The notes: generated from the sequence alone by a model not told the origin. 64,000 nucleotides of DNA from Alcanivorax sediminis (GCF_009601165.1 NZ_WIRE01000002.1:273623-337622), one strand, 5' to 3'; shown: positions 53,528 through 63,772, counted from the stretch's first letter. Numbers and translations: made by a program.

Positions 53528-53532
53528 GGCTG

Positions 53533-54951
53533 TTACGCCCCCAGCAGCATCTGGCCACACACACGCACAACGTTGCCGGTCAGACCCTGTGAGGCCGGGC
53601 TGGCGAAGAAGGCGATGGTTTCGGCCACGTCTACCGGCTGACCGCCCTGGCTCATGGCGTTCATGCGACGGCCCGCTTCACGAATGGTGAAGGGGATGGC
53701 AGCGGTCATCTGGGTTTCGATGAAGCCCGGCGCCACGGCATTGATGGTGATGCCTTGCTCGGCGTACTCGTCCTTGAAGGCGTCGATCATGCCGATCACG
53801 GCCGCCTTGGAGGCACCGTAGTTGGTCTGGCCCAGGTTACCGGCAATACCTGCAATGGAGCTGATGGAAATAATGCTGCCACCCTTGTTGATGGCGCCAT
53901 CGGCCAGCAGTTTTTCATTGATGCGCAGCTGGCTGGCGATGTTGATGTCCAGGACCATGTCCCAGAATTTCTCAGGCATGTTGCCGAGCATCTTGTCACG
54001 GGTTACGCCAGCGTTGTGAACGATCACGTCGAAGCCACCGATTTCCTTGCCCTTGGCGGCAATGGCGTCAGGTGCTTCAGGCGCGGTGATATCCAGTTCC
54101 AGAGTGTCGCCACCGATCTGGGCGGCAACCTTGCTCAGGTCTTCCGCCATGGGCGGAATATCCAGCACGGTCACGGTAGCACCGTCACGGGCCAGTACTT
54201 CAGCGATCGCCGCACCAATACCGCGAGAACCACCGGTTACCAGAGCCTTCTTGCCAGCCAACGGCTTGTGCCAATCGAATTTGGCTGCCTTGAAACCGGA
54301 CTCGGTCACGCGCACAACCTGCGCAGAAACATAGGCAGACTTGGGTGACAGGAAGAAGTGCAGGGGAGAAGCCAGCTGGGCTTCAGCGCCTTCATCCACA
54401 TAGACCAGCTGAACAGTGGCGCCTTTCTTGATTTCCTTGCCCACTGAGCGAGTGAAACCTTCCAGGGCACGCTGGGCAACACGGGTCACGCCAGCCTGTT
54501 TTTCCGGAGTGCGACCAATCACGACAACACGGGCGCACTTGTCCAGTTTACGGATCACCGGGTGGAAAAACTCCCACAAGGCTTTCAGCTCGTCAGGGTT
54601 CTGGATGCCTGTGGCGTCGAAAACCAGTCCCTTGAACTTGGCATCGTCTTCGCGGGTAGCCGTATAGTTTTCTGCATCCACGCCAGCCTTGCCGGCTTTT
54701 TTCTGCAGCTCGGTAGCGGTACTGGTGTTGGCCAGAACGCTGAGTTGAGCTTCCGGAGCACCTTTCAGAGTGGACAGAATGGCATCAATGCCGGTGGAGC
54801 CGTTAGCGGCGCCCACCAGTACACGGCCCTTGATAAAAGAGGCCTGACCCGGCTGCCAGCGGTCCAGAATGACCGGAATGGGGAGATTGATTGCGCCAAA
54901 CAGCGCCTTGCCCATGGGGGAGTTGGCAATCGCCTGATAGGTATCGCTCAT
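53533..54951 (-). CDS. fabG: Long-form 3-oxoacyl-ACP reductase (FabG4-like)
   Basis: A 472-aa protein. The N-terminal half has a degenerate Rossmann-like domain. The C-terminal half is a full short-chain dehydrogenase: GGSRGIGAAIAEVL (NADPH), NAG in VIVHNAGVTRD, Ser of SISSIAG and YGASK catalytic Tyr and Lys. High-molecular-weight FabG4 proteins reduce 3-oxoacyl-CoA or -ACP. It is divergent from a thiolase gene, so the pair may serve beta-oxidation or polyester supply. Confidence 0.9.
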   Translation of the reverse strand: MSDTYQAIANSPMGKALFGAINLPIPVILDRWQPGQASFIKGRVLVGAANGSTGIDAILSTLKGAPEAQLSVLANTSTATELQKKAGKAGVDAENYTATREDDAKFKGLVFDATGIQNPDELKALWEFFHPVIRKLDKCARVVVIGRTPEKQAGVTRVAQRALEGFTRSVGKEIKKGATVQLVYVDEGAEAQLASPLHFFLSPKSAYVSAQVVRVTESGFKAAKFDWHKPLAGKKALVTGGSRGIGAAIAEVLARDGATVTVLDIPPMAEDLSKVAAQIGGDTLELDITAPEAPDAIAAKGKEIGGFDVIVHNAGVTRDKMLGNMPEKFWDMVLDINIASQLRINEKLLADGAINKGGSIISISSIAGIAGNLGQTNYGASKAAVIGMIDAFKDEYAEQGITINAVAPGFIETQMTAAIPFTIREAGRRMNAMSQGGQPVDVAETIAFFASPASQGLTGNVVRVCGQMLLGA

Positions 54952-55545
54952 GATCCTGTCCTTCGCCATCGAGTGATGAATGTGTCCGGTTAACCTTATG
55001 CCAACCAGAGCGGGTTTAAAGGGGTGCCAGAGAAAGAATGCTGAAAATCAGTCTTCTTTCGTAGGGCCAAATTACAGGCCCTGTCGCACACTGGCGCGTA
55101 TTGAATCACTGCAATGTTGCCGGTGTATTGACCGGCCCCCAAGTTCAAACAGTCGTTTGAGCCAATGAGGCATTGACGTTGGGGAGTAGACTGCGCCCTA
55201 AGTAGTGATGAGGAGTCTGTGTACCACTCCTTGTATTCTCAGGCTTTCAGGCTGGTCCACAATCTAGGCGCGCTTTCGAAGACATGCTGGTTGCCTGCCG
55301 AGAAAGCGCAACAACGAGTGTGGGCCAGCCTGAAAGCCCCGAAGGGCGAGACCAGAAGCGCGCAGCTGCTGCGCCTAGCCTCTTGGAAAGGACTTTACCC
55401 TGACCGGCGAGGCAAGACGCAGCAGCTGCACACTTCTGGTCTCGCTGAGAACGCAAGGAGTGGTACACAGACTCCTTCCCGTGGTCGCGCTGGCCACTGT
55501 CGCCACCCTCGGGTGGTTGCCCTGATTCTGTTAGAGGACATTCTT
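54952..55545. other. Divergent fabG-thiolase control region
   Basis: 594 bp without an independent gene. The first part (54952-55210) should hold both promoters; the second is the nested palindrome element of 55211-55476. Confidence 0.5.
55211..55476. repeat. 266-bp nested palindromic element
   Basis: Ends are perfect 23-bp inverted repeats (55211-55233 and 55454-55476). Inside lie further pairs: TTCTCAG with CTGAGAA, GCTTTCAGGCTGG with CCAGCCTGAAAGC, GCGCTTTC with GAAAGCGC, and GGCGAGACCAGAAG with CTTCTGGTCTCGC. The RNA could fold as a multi-arm structure. It resembles a miniature inverted-repeat element, but no target-site duplication was verified. It ends 69 bp before the thiolase start. 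Confidence 0.8.
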
Positions 55546-56832
55546 ATGCTGGCAGGTAAAGCCGTACGCAAGGTTGCCATTATTGGTGGTAACCGTATTC
55601 CTTTCGCCCGTTCCAACACTGCCTACATCGATACCAGCAACCAGGAAATGCTGACTGCTGCCATTGATGGTCTGGTTGATCGCTTCAAGCTGCACGGTCA
55701 GAAGATCGATGAAGTGGCCGCTGGCGCGGTAATGAAGCACGCCCGTGACTTCAACCTGGTTCGTGAATCCGTACTGGGCTCCAAGCTGGCGCCGGAAACG
55801 CCGGCTTACGATCTGCAGCAGGCCTGTGGTACCGGTCTGGAAGCGGCTATCCTGGTAGCTAACAAGATCGCCCTGGGTCAGATCGACTGCGCCATTGCTG
55901 GCGGTGTGGACACCACTTCTGATGCTCCCCTGGGTGTAAACGAAGACGCTCGCAAGGTATTCATGGCCCTGAACCGTGCCAAGACCAACGGTGAGCGTGC
56001 CAAGCTGGGCCTGAAGCTGCTGAACCCGAAATCCCTGATGCCCGATATTCCCAAGAATGGCGAGCCGCGTACCGGCCTGGCCATGGGTGACCATCAGGCG
56101 ATTACTGCCAAAGAGTGGGCAATTCCCCGCGAAGAGCAGGACGAGCTGGCGTGGAAATCCCACCAGAACCTGGCCAAGTCTTATGAAGACGGCTGGCAGG
56201 ATGACCTGATCACCCCGTTCAAGGGCCTGAGCCGCGACAACAACATGCGTGGTGATTCCACCCTGGAAAAGCTGGCCACCCTGAAGCCTTGCTTCGGCGG
56301 TCCGGACGGCACCATGACCCCGGCCAACTCCACTCCGCTGACCGACGGCGCCTCCGTGGTGCTGCTGGCGACCGAAGAGTGGGCCAAAGAGCGTGGTCTG
56401 CCGGTTCTGGCTTACCTGACTTTGGGTGAAGCGGCTGCCGTTGACTTTATCGGCAAGAAAGAAGGTCTGCTGATGGCACCGGCTTACGGTGTGCCGAGCA
56501 TGCTGGACAAGGCTGGCATCACCCTGCAGGACTTCGACTTCTACGAAATCCACGAAGCGTTTGCTTCCCAGGTTCTGTCTACCCTGAAGATGTGGGAAGA
56601 CGACAAATTCTGTAAAGAAAAGCTGGGCCGCAAGAAAGCGCTGGGTAGCATCGATCGCAGCAAGCTGAATGTGAAAGGCTCCTCCCTGGCAGCCGGTCAC
56701 CCGTTCGCTGCCACCGGTGGCCGCATCATCGCCAACGCCGCCAAGCTGCTGAACGAGAAAGGCTCCGGCCGCGCACTGATCTCCGTGTGTGCTGCTGGCG
56801 GTCAGGGCGTGGTGGCGATTCTCGAGAAGTAA
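55546..56832 (+). CDS. Acetyl-CoA acyltransferase (FadI/FadA-type thiolase)
   Basis: A 428-aa thiolase. The acylated cysteine is in QQACGTGLEAA, and the other active-site residues are in IHEAFASQ (His) and CAAGGQG (Cys). The insert AAGHPFAATGGR also fits. It cleaves 3-oxoacyl-CoA in beta-oxidation. Start at 55546 follows AGAGGA; an open frame extends back through the palindromic element but has no thiolase features. Next to fabG, divergently. Confidence 0.93.
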   Translation: MLAGKAVRKVAIIGGNRIPFARSNTAYIDTSNQEMLTAAIDGLVDRFKLHGQKIDEVAAGAVMKHARDFNLVRESVLGSKLAPETPAYDLQQACGTGLEAAILVANKIALGQIDCAIAGGVDTTSDAPLGVNEDARKVFMALNRAKTNGERAKLGLKLLNPKSLMPDIPKNGEPRTGLAMGDHQAITAKEWAIPREEQDELAWKSHQNLAKSYEDGWQDDLITPFKGLSRDNNMRGDSTLEKLATLKPCFGGPDGTMTPANSTPLTDGASVVLLATEEWAKERGLPVLAYLTLGEAAAVDFIGKKEGLLMAPAYGVPSMLDKAGITLQDFDFYEIHEAFASQVLSTLKMWEDDKFCKEKLGRKKALGSIDRSKLNVKGSSLAAGHPFAATGGRIIANAAKLLNEKGSGRALISVCAAGGQGVVAILEK

Positions 56833-56851
56833 TCGCCTTCCCGCTTCAAAA

Positions 56852-56878
56852 AAACCGGCCTTAGTGGCCGGTTTTTTT
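56852..56878 (+). terminator. Thiolase terminator
   Basis: AAACCGGCC pairs with GGCCGGTTT around TTAGT, followed by Ts. Confidence 0.93.
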
Positions 56879-56962
56879 ATGGTTGCTCGGTGCCGCCTGG
56901 CGCTGGGTGCCCGATGCTGGAGGCTAAAAATTTGCCCGCAAAATGCGTCCGGCATTCAGCAC

Positions 56963-58081
56963 TCAACTCACCTGCGCGCTGGAAAGCAGAACACGGATCA
57001 CGTCCTGCTGCTTGTTCACGCCCATCTTGGAGTAGATGTTTTTCAGGTGTGAGCGCACGGTATCTACCGATACGCCGTGCTGTTCACCGATCTGGCTTGG
57101 AGAAAGCCCGTTTGCCAGTGCAATGGCGACGTTGGCCTCCTTTGGCGTCATGCGGTAAAGCGATTGCAGTGCGGTAGCGGGCAGGTTAAGTGCGGAGTCC
57201 GGGTCCGACAGGTACAGAGCCAGGCTTCCGGGTTGCTCGTTGCCCATCTCATCGGTCTGCTTGAGTGGCGAGAGCATAATGTTCATGTTCATCTCCCTGT
57301 CAGGGTGATGGACTCCCATTGCTTCGGTGCCAACGTCCAGATTGCTGCGCTCGGCATGCAGCAACTTTTTGATCAGCCGCTGTAATTGCTGGTCTTCTTC
57401 TGGGTAATAAGCCCTGGGTTTGCCGTTGTTCAGCGACAGCCCAGCGTGGTTGGCCATCAAGGTTTCGGACACCGGGATCTGATAGGTAACCTTGCCATCC
57501 GGACCGATGATAATCAGCCCGATCATAAAGCGGGACAAGGCTTCATGTAGAGATTGCTGACGGGTTCGCAGCCGGTGGAACTCTTTGTGGATCCGTAACG
57601 CACGGCTGAAGTGAGGGTACAGTTTTGTCAGGATCCGGCAGTCTTCCTGCGAGAACGGCGGCGCAGAAAATGAGCGGTGAAGACCGATACCCACATGCCA
57701 CTCATCATCGTTATAGATATTGATCGCGGAGATGAAACCGATGTCGTTTGGTTTAAGGATCAGCCGGTAATAAAAGGGGTGATCATGGCGAACCTGTTCA
57801 GCATCGGTTATCTGTGAGGCTTCGCCAACGGGCATTTCCCGCTGAAGCTGAAAGGTGTGGTCATACTTGGCTATGCCGAAACGATATGAAGCCCTCACTG
57901 ATGCCGGCAGGCCGTAGGCGCCGATCATGCTTCTGGTTCGGGTTTGTCTATCTTCGAATAACAGGGCGCCGGACTTTGCCTTTAACAGGTCGCAACATAA
58001 TCGTTCAACGACATGGTCCCAGTGCTCGGGCCTGTAGGACGCTTCATAGATTTCCCCCACGAAATCCAGCAAGGCTTCCAT
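56963..58081 (-). CDS. LuxR-family transcriptional regulator
   Basis: A 372-aa regulator. Residues about 300-365 form the LuxR helix-turn-helix (LTPKEANVAIALANGLSPSQIGEQHGVSVDTVRSHLKNIYSKMG, with the initial LYRM). The N-terminal 200 residues look like a PAS/GAF-type sensor, but no ligand is known. It faces the molybdopterin gene and the thiolase end; targets are unknown. Confidence 0.88.
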   Translation of the reverse strand: MEALLDFVGEIYEASYRPEHWDHVVERLCCDLLKAKSGALLFEDRQTRTRSMIGAYGLPASVRASYRFGIAKYDHTFQLQREMPVGEASQITDAEQVRHDHPFYYRLILKPNDIGFISAINIYNDDEWHVGIGLHRSFSAPPFSQEDCRILTKLYPHFSRALRIHKEFHRLRTRQQSLHEALSRFMIGLIIIGPDGKVTYQIPVSETLMANHAGLSLNNGKPRAYYPEEDQQLQRLIKKLLHAERSNLDVGTEAMGVHHPDREMNMNIMLSPLKQTDEMGNEQPGSLALYLSDPDSALNLPATALQSLYRMTPKEANVAIALANGLSPSQIGEQHGVSVDTVRSHLKNIYSKMGVNKQQDVIRVLLSSAQVS

Positions 58082-58304
58082 CGGTCTTTCCTCTCAGAGT
58101 CTCTATACGTTGCCAGATCCCCATGGCAGCGCTGCGCGGACAACGTTAATCGCAGATCCCTGATTTGTTATCCCCCAAACGGAGGGTGTTTCCTTCACAA
58201 GACTGAATATAGGGGAGTAGTCCCAAAATGCAAAACACTTCACTTTATGAGTGTGATCTTTTCCGGTCATCCCGGTGAAAGCGTCGCGTCATTTTCGGTC
58301 AGGT

Positions 58305-60425
58305 TCAGGTCCCTTCTGCCACGCGGAGAGAGACCGGCACGCCGCTCATAAACGCCTGGTTGCTCAACTTCTCATAACTTCCGGGGCCATTGGGCAGTAG
58401 CGCATTGATGTTCACGCCTGGGTAACGGTTTGCGACGGTCAGCCCCGGGGTGTTTTTGTTGCCCCAGCCATGGGTCATAGCCACAACGCCAGGTCGCAGG
58501 GTGTCATCGGCACGTACCCGCGCGTCCACGACGCCATATTCATTGCTGACGGTCAGGCGGTCGCCATCCTCCAGGCCGAGTGCGGACATATCCTGTGGAT
58601 TCATGTGCAGTGGGTTGTGGTCGTGCTTGCCACGTTTCAGCGTCGGCACATTCTGGTACCAGCTGTTATGCATGTAGTTGGTACGCAGGTTGATCAGGCG
58701 AAATGCAGGGGCATCCTGCTTGAGCGCATCGAACTGTGCGTTAGCCAGCGTCATTGCTTCGGCAAACAGGGGCGGGCAGCAATCCACCTTCTTGTCATCG
58801 GTCTGAAGGAAGTCACTGTAAAAGCGGCCGATGGACTGTGTATTCAGTACGGCGGTGCCTGACGGGGAGGCTTTCAGGCTTTCAATGGTGAGTTCATGCC
58901 GGGACATCATGTGCTCGAGACGACCGAACGGATTGCCGGGCTGATCCAGCAGAGAGGACGGCATGCCCATTTGCTGCATCAGGCGTGACAGTATCCACCA
59001 CTCTTCCTTGCGATCCTCCGCTGGCGGTACCACCGCGTCGGTGTACTGCACATAGGGTTGATACTGCATGCCCAGACCGCAGATGTTGATGTCCGGGCGC
59101 TCAAGCATATCGGCTGAGGGTAACAGGTAATGGGCATACTCACCGGTAGCATTGCGGAACAGATCGATGACCACCAGTAGCTCCAGCTTTTCCAGAGCCT
59201 GCCGCCAGCGCGCCTCGCCACCCACGCTAAGTAGCGGGTTGCCAGCGATCACTACCAGAGCACGAACAGGATTCTCGTCATCCAGAATCATGTCGGGGAG
59301 CAAGTTGCCGGGAAGGGAGCCGCGGATGTGGCGTATCTCACCATAGGCGCTGGAGAAGAAGACATCGTCGCTGCGAACACGACCCGCCTTGGCGGCAGGG
59401 TAAAACCCTTCGCTGTAAAAATTTCCGCCCTGTTTATCCAGATTGCCGGTAACGAAGCTGAGCATCTGCAGCAGCCAGTAGCACAGGGTGCCATGACGCC
59501 CCATGTTGACGCCGGTGGACATGTGTACAGCCGCGCGCTCGGCGGCACTGAATTCGTCGGCCAGAGCACGGATCTGTTCAGCAGGCAGACCCACCACTTC
59601 GGCCACCGTGCCGGCAGAGTAGGGCGCAATGAATGCACGGAGTTCCGCAACATGCTTGCCGTGCTCGCGCAGCACGCTCTCATCAAAGCGACCAAGCGCA
59701 TCAATCTCATGGAGCAGGGCGGCCATGAGGTAGAGGTCGGTGTCGGGGAGTATCTGAATTACGTCACCGGTTTTCGGGCTGGCGGATTCGATTTTGCGCG
59801 GGTTGATGTAGTACACGCTGGCACCCCGCTGGCAGGCGGCGCGAATTTTGGCCATGGGGTCAGCAATGGAGATGAAACTCATGTGTGAAATTTTGGGGTT
59901 TTCGCCAAAGATCAGCAGACAGTCGGTGTGATCGAAATCCGGCAGTGGATGTAGTGTGCTGGTGCCGAAGACGGCTTCACCGGCAGCGAACTTATTGGCG
60001 CAGTCCTGGGTGCCGGAGTTGAAAATGCGGCGGCTACCCATATTCATGAAAAACTCGCCAATGGCCTGGCTGCCAAGAGCGTTGAAGGCGGTGGGGTTAC
60101 CGATATAACCGGCCACGGCGTCCGGCCCATGCTGTTCTCTTATCTGGTTCAGGGTAGTGGCGACATCGTGGGTCACCGTGTCCCAGTCCTGCGCAAGCCA
60201 TTCCCCTTCACTGGGCAAACGGGAGCCCTGTCGTGCCAGAGGTATATTCAGCCGGTCGGGGTCCTGATGGATAGCCAGATAATTAACACCCTTGTGACAG
60301 GCAAACCCCTGGGTTACTGGATGGTCCCTGTCCGGTTGCAGGCGTTGTACCTGACCATTTTTCACCTGCGCTACCAGAGCACAGGAGGGTTCGCAGACAC
60401 GACAGAAAGTGGGTACGGATTTCAT
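58305..60425 (-). CDS. Molybdopterin-dependent oxidoreductase
   Basis: A 706-aa enzyme of the DMSO reductase/formate dehydrogenase superfamily. The N-terminal [4Fe-4S] motif is FCRVCEPSC followed by FACHKG. Then come molybdopterin guanine dinucleotide-binding domains (IFGENPKISHMSF, IVISPR-like PRKIES) and a C-terminal MoCo-binding domain (MHNSWYQN, LHMNPQDMSALGLEDGD). No twin-arginine signal, so it is cytoplasmic. Substrate unknown. Start at 60425 follows GGGAGG. No partner subunit is adjacent. Confidence 0.88.
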   Translation of the reverse strand: MKSVPTFCRVCEPSCALVAQVKNGQVQRLQPDRDHPVTQGFACHKGVNYLAIHQDPDRLNIPLARQGSRLPSEGEWLAQDWDTVTHDVATTLNQIREQHGPDAVAGYIGNPTAFNALGSQAIGEFFMNMGSRRIFNSGTQDCANKFAAGEAVFGTSTLHPLPDFDHTDCLLIFGENPKISHMSFISIADPMAKIRAACQRGASVYYINPRKIESASPKTGDVIQILPDTDLYLMAALLHEIDALGRFDESVLREHGKHVAELRAFIAPYSAGTVAEVVGLPAEQIRALADEFSAAERAAVHMSTGVNMGRHGTLCYWLLQMLSFVTGNLDKQGGNFYSEGFYPAAKAGRVRSDDVFFSSAYGEIRHIRGSLPGNLLPDMILDDENPVRALVVIAGNPLLSVGGEARWRQALEKLELLVVIDLFRNATGEYAHYLLPSADMLERPDINICGLGMQYQPYVQYTDAVVPPAEDRKEEWWILSRLMQQMGMPSSLLDQPGNPFGRLEHMMSRHELTIESLKASPSGTAVLNTQSIGRFYSDFLQTDDKKVDCCPPLFAEAMTLANAQFDALKQDAPAFRLINLRTNYMHNSWYQNVPTLKRGKHDHNPLHMNPQDMSALGLEDGDRLTVSNEYGVVDARVRADDTLRPGVVAMTHGWGNKNTPGLTVANRYPGVNINALLPNGPGSYEKLSNQAFMSGVPVSLRVAEGT

Positions 60426-60649
60426 GGCAGCCTCCCTTTTGCCGCTTTGCGGCCGCATCCCGCCTCACGCGGCCCGCTGCATTCAACGCACAGGTAAGCG
60501 TGGGGGATGTTTGTGCTTGTTGTGATGGTTTTGTCGCGTCAGTTCGGCGTTCCCGGTTTCGTGGCGCAACGCAGTACGTCCTCAGGCTATCGACTAGCGA
60601 GTGAGAGGAACAGGACCAGAGTAATCAGGAGGGCGTTAATTGCGGTGTA

Positions 60650-61258
60650 TCAGTCGCTTTTGGCCGGAGTAAGCGCTGCCATGATTAGTGCGACAGCCTG
60701 TTGGCTGACGGCTTCCATGTCCTGACGATCTACGTAGATGCCGTCGATGGTGAGCCGACAAAGGCCATGGATCGTGGCCCAGCTGGCCTGGGCTACACGG
60801 AGCGGATCGGTGCCTTTGGGCAGACGCCCCTGGAGCAACGCGCTGAGCCCTTCCGCGTAATGACGAAAACTGCGATAGGCGACTTTCTTGAGTTCCGGGG
60901 TGGGCTCACCGCTCTTCCACAGCGTACGGCCAAACATCAGTTCGTATTGCTCCGGATTCTCTGTGGCGAAGCGCAGATACTCGATCACAAAGGCCTGAAT
61001 GTCAGGATGAGCGCCGGTGATTTCCAGTTGGCGCTGGATCAGCTCGTCCAGTTGCGCAAAGGCACGGGTGGCCAGCGCGCAGAGCAGGGCATTCTTGTCA
61101 CGGAAATGATGATAAGGCGCAGTACGGGATACTCCGGCGCGTTCTGCCAGCTTGCGCAGGGATAACCCTTCCACCCCCTGCTCATTCAGCAGAGTGTTGG
61201 CTTCCTGCAGCAGGGTGTCGTGCAGGTCTCCATGGTGATACCGGGCGCTCTGTGTCAT
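60650..61258 (-). CDS. TetR-family transcriptional regulator
   Basis: A 202-aa regulator. The helix-turn-helix is LSLRKLAERAGVSRTAPYHHFRDKNALL. The C-terminal region resembles TetR_C WHG-type domains. Divergent from fadH (155 bp apart), so it may repress it in a fatty-acid-responsive way. The start at 61258 gives the usual length; ATG 61273 is also possible. Confidence 0.9.
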   Translation of the reverse strand: MTQSARYHHGDLHDTLLQEANTLLNEQGVEGLSLRKLAERAGVSRTAPYHHFRDKNALLCALATRAFAQLDELIQRQLEITGAHPDIQAFVIEYLRFATENPEQYELMFGRTLWKSGEPTPELKKVAYRSFRHYAEGLSALLQGRLPKGTDPLRVAQASWATIHGLCRLTIDGIYVDRQDMEAVSQQAVALIMAALTPAKSD

Positions 61259-61413
61259 GCGTTTACCTGTCATTTCGGGTCTATCGCCCATTGTCTGCAG
61301 CGTGAAGCCGGGTGTGTCTCGTAAAGCCATCTTGACACCGTCAACATAACCCCCTAACTTGACGCTGTCCAGATGCAAATCAGCCATCATCGGTGAACCT
61401 CGGAGACTCCGCC

Positions 61414-63432
61414 ATGACAGCCAAGCACTACCCCAATCTGCTTTCCCCTCTGAAAGTGGGCCAGACTGAGCTCAAAAACCGGGTGATCATGGGATCCATG
61501 CACACCGGCCTTGAAGACCGTTTCTGGCAGTTCCCCAAGCTGGCTGCCTACTTTGCTGAGCGTGCCCGCGGTGGTGTTGGCCTCATGGTGACCGGGGGCT
61601 TCAACCCCAACAAGCATGGCTGGTTTTACCCCTTCGCCAGTCTGTTCAACAACCGTATGGATGTACGCAATCACCGCAAGGTGACGGATGCGGTACATCA
61701 GGAAGGCGGCAAGATCGCCCTGCAGATCCTCCATGCGGGCCGCTACAGCTATCATCCGTTTTCCCGCTCTGCCTCTGCATTAAAGAGCCCGATCAACCCC
61801 TTCAAACCCAAGGCCATGTCCACCAAAGAGGTGGAAAAGACGGTAAAGGATTTTGCTCATACGGCGTTCCTGGCCAAACAGGCAGGCTATGACGGCGTTG
61901 AGATCATGGGCTCCGAGGGCTACCTGATTAACCAGTTCACTGCGCCGTGCACCAACAAGCGCAAGGACAAGTACGGCGGCACGGCCGAGAATCGTCGTCG
62001 TTTCCCGGTGGAGATCGTTCAAGAAATCCGCAAGCGCTGCGGTAGCGACTTCATTGTCATGTTCCGTCTTTCCGTGATTGATCTGGTTCCGGATGGGTGC
62101 ACCCGCGAAGAAGTGCTGGATCTGGCTCGAGAGCTGGAAGCCGCTGGCGTGGATATTCTGAATTCCGGTATCGGCTGGCATGAGGCCCGGGTGCCGACCA
62201 TTGTGACTTCGGTGCCGCGTGCCGCCTTTGTCGAAGCGACCCGTCAGGTGAAAGAGCATGTCTCCATTCCTGTCGTGGCATCCAATCGCATCAATGATCC
62301 TGACGTGGCAGAAAAGATTCTGGTGGAGGGGCAGGCGGATGCCGTCTCCATGGCGCGCCCCATGCTGGCAGACGCGGAATTCGTCAACAAGGCGGCGCAA
62401 GGACGTGCGGACGAGATCAATACCTGTATCGCCTGTAACCAGGCTTGTCTGGATCACACCTTCTCCCTGAAGCGTGCTTCCTGTCTGGTGAACCCGCGGG
62501 CTTGCCACGAAACGGAGTTGCTGTACCTGAAAACTGCGAAGCCGAAGAAGGTCGCCGTGGTTGGTGCTGGCCCTGCGGGGCTGTCCTGCGCCACCGTTGC
62601 CGCAGAGCGTGGCCATGATGTGACCCTGTTTGATCAGGCCAGTGAGATTGGCGGCCAGTTCAATATGGCCAAAGTGATTCCCGGCAAGGAAGAGTTCCAT
62701 AACACCATTCGTTACTTTGGCAAGCGGATCGAGAACACCGGGGTGAAGCTGCAGCTTGGTACTCGGGTCGAGGTTGCTGATCTGGAGAAGCAGGGCTTTG
62801 ACGAGATCGTCATTGCCACCGGTGTCACGCCACGCACTCCGGGCATTCCCGGTGTGGATCACCCCAAAGTACTGTCCTACGTGGATGTGCTGAGAGGTAA
62901 TGCCAAAGTGGGTGAGAAAGTCGCGGTCATTGGTGCTGGCGGTATCGGCTTTGATGTTTCCGAGTTTCTGGCTGAGTCTCCCCGTGAGGGTGAGCAGCCT
63001 TTGCCAGAATGGATGAAGGAGTGGGGTGTGGATATGGATAGCGATGCCCGAGGTGGCCTGGTAGAGCCAGAAGTAGAGAAGCCGGTTCGCCAGATTACCT
63101 TGCTGCAGCGCAAGACGACCTCCCTGGGTAAGGATCTCGGCAAGACCTCTGGCTGGGTGCATCGCGCTACCCTGAAGTCCCGCAATGTGGAAATGCTGGC
63201 AGGTTGTAGCTATGAAAAGATTGATGATGCCGGGCTGCATATCAAGATCGGTGAAGAGATGCGGGTGCTGGACGTGGACAACGTGATTCTCTGTGCCGGT
63301 CAGGAGTCTCTGCGTGAGCTGTATCAGGATGGTCGCAGTAACCATCACCTGATCGGGGGGGCTGAATTGGCGGCGGAACTGGATGCCAAGCGGGCGATTC
63401 GTCAGGGTGCGGAAGTGGCGGCCAAACTGTAA
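61414..63432 (+). CDS. fadH: 2,4-dienoyl-CoA reductase-type FMN/FAD oxidoreductase
   Basis: A 672-aa enzyme with an old-yellow-enzyme barrel (NRVIMGSMHTGLEDR), a [4Fe-4S] site CIACNQACLDHTF ... C, and a C-terminal FAD/NADPH domain (VVGAGPAGLSCAT and VIGAGGIGFDVS). It reduces 2,4-dienoyl-CoA from unsaturated fatty acids. All key parts are present. ATG at 61414; the frame from 61393 adds seven residues. A terminator follows. Confidence 0.93.
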   Translation: MTAKHYPNLLSPLKVGQTELKNRVIMGSMHTGLEDRFWQFPKLAAYFAERARGGVGLMVTGGFNPNKHGWFYPFASLFNNRMDVRNHRKVTDAVHQEGGKIALQILHAGRYSYHPFSRSASALKSPINPFKPKAMSTKEVEKTVKDFAHTAFLAKQAGYDGVEIMGSEGYLINQFTAPCTNKRKDKYGGTAENRRRFPVEIVQEIRKRCGSDFIVMFRLSVIDLVPDGCTREEVLDLARELEAAGVDILNSGIGWHEARVPTIVTSVPRAAFVEATRQVKEHVSIPVVASNRINDPDVAEKILVEGQADAVSMARPMLADAEFVNKAAQGRADEINTCIACNQACLDHTFSLKRASCLVNPRACHETELLYLKTAKPKKVAVVGAGPAGLSCATVAAERGHDVTLFDQASEIGGQFNMAKVIPGKEEFHNTIRYFGKRIENTGVKLQLGTRVEVADLEKQGFDEIVIATGVTPRTPGIPGVDHPKVLSYVDVLRGNAKVGEKVAVIGAGGIGFDVSEFLAESPREGEQPLPEWMKEWGVDMDSDARGGLVEPEVEKPVRQITLLQRKTTSLGKDLGKTSGWVHRATLKSRNVEMLAGCSYEKIDDAGLHIKIGEEMRVLDVDNVILCAGQESLRELYQDGRSNHHLIGGAELAAELDAKRAIRQGAEVAAKL

Positions 63433-63454
63433 GCACGTGAAAAGTGGTTCTGCT

Positions 63455-63489
63455 CATGAAAAAGCCCCGCAATGCGGGGCTTTTTCATG
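63455..63489 (+). terminator. fadH terminator
   Basis: 16-bp perfect arms CATGAAAAAGCCCCGC and its complement around AAT; the T run is within the stem. Likely bidirectional. Confidence 0.9.
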
Positions 63490-63696
63490 TTTGGCGTGGC
63501 TTCGGCGTGCTTCTGCTCACCGATTATATTGAAAAAACATATAAATCAATGGGTTGGGATTTTTTAACGTACTTTCTGAGGGGGTGACACAGGCTAAATT
63601 GATCGTGTTTTGATCTGTGGTGTTCCAAGGGTTGCTGAAAAAGTCATCAGTTTATTCGAAATCGTTATTTATAAGCCTGATTTTGGAAAAAAGGTG
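63490..63696. other. Region upstream of the rRNA promoter
   Basis: AT-rich with no gene. A and T tracts just before the -35 could serve as an UP element. Confidence 0.5.
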
Positions 63697-63724
63697 TTGA
63701 CGCACCCTCAAAAATCCCTAGAAT
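63697..63724 (+). promoter_or_regulatory. rRNA operon promoter
   Basis: TTGACG (63697-63702), 16 bp, TAGAAT (63719-63724), then a GC-rich discriminator GCGCAC. This is the usual rrn P1 pattern. Confidence 0.85.
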
Positions 63725-63772
63725 GCGCACTCCTCGACGGGGCAACAACGCGAAGCGCGGCACCGGACGAGA

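Noticed and set aside
55219-55545. 109-residue N-terminal extension of the thiolase
   Set aside because: It is translated from the palindromic element, has no thiolase features, and a good ribosome binding site lies before the ATG at 55546.
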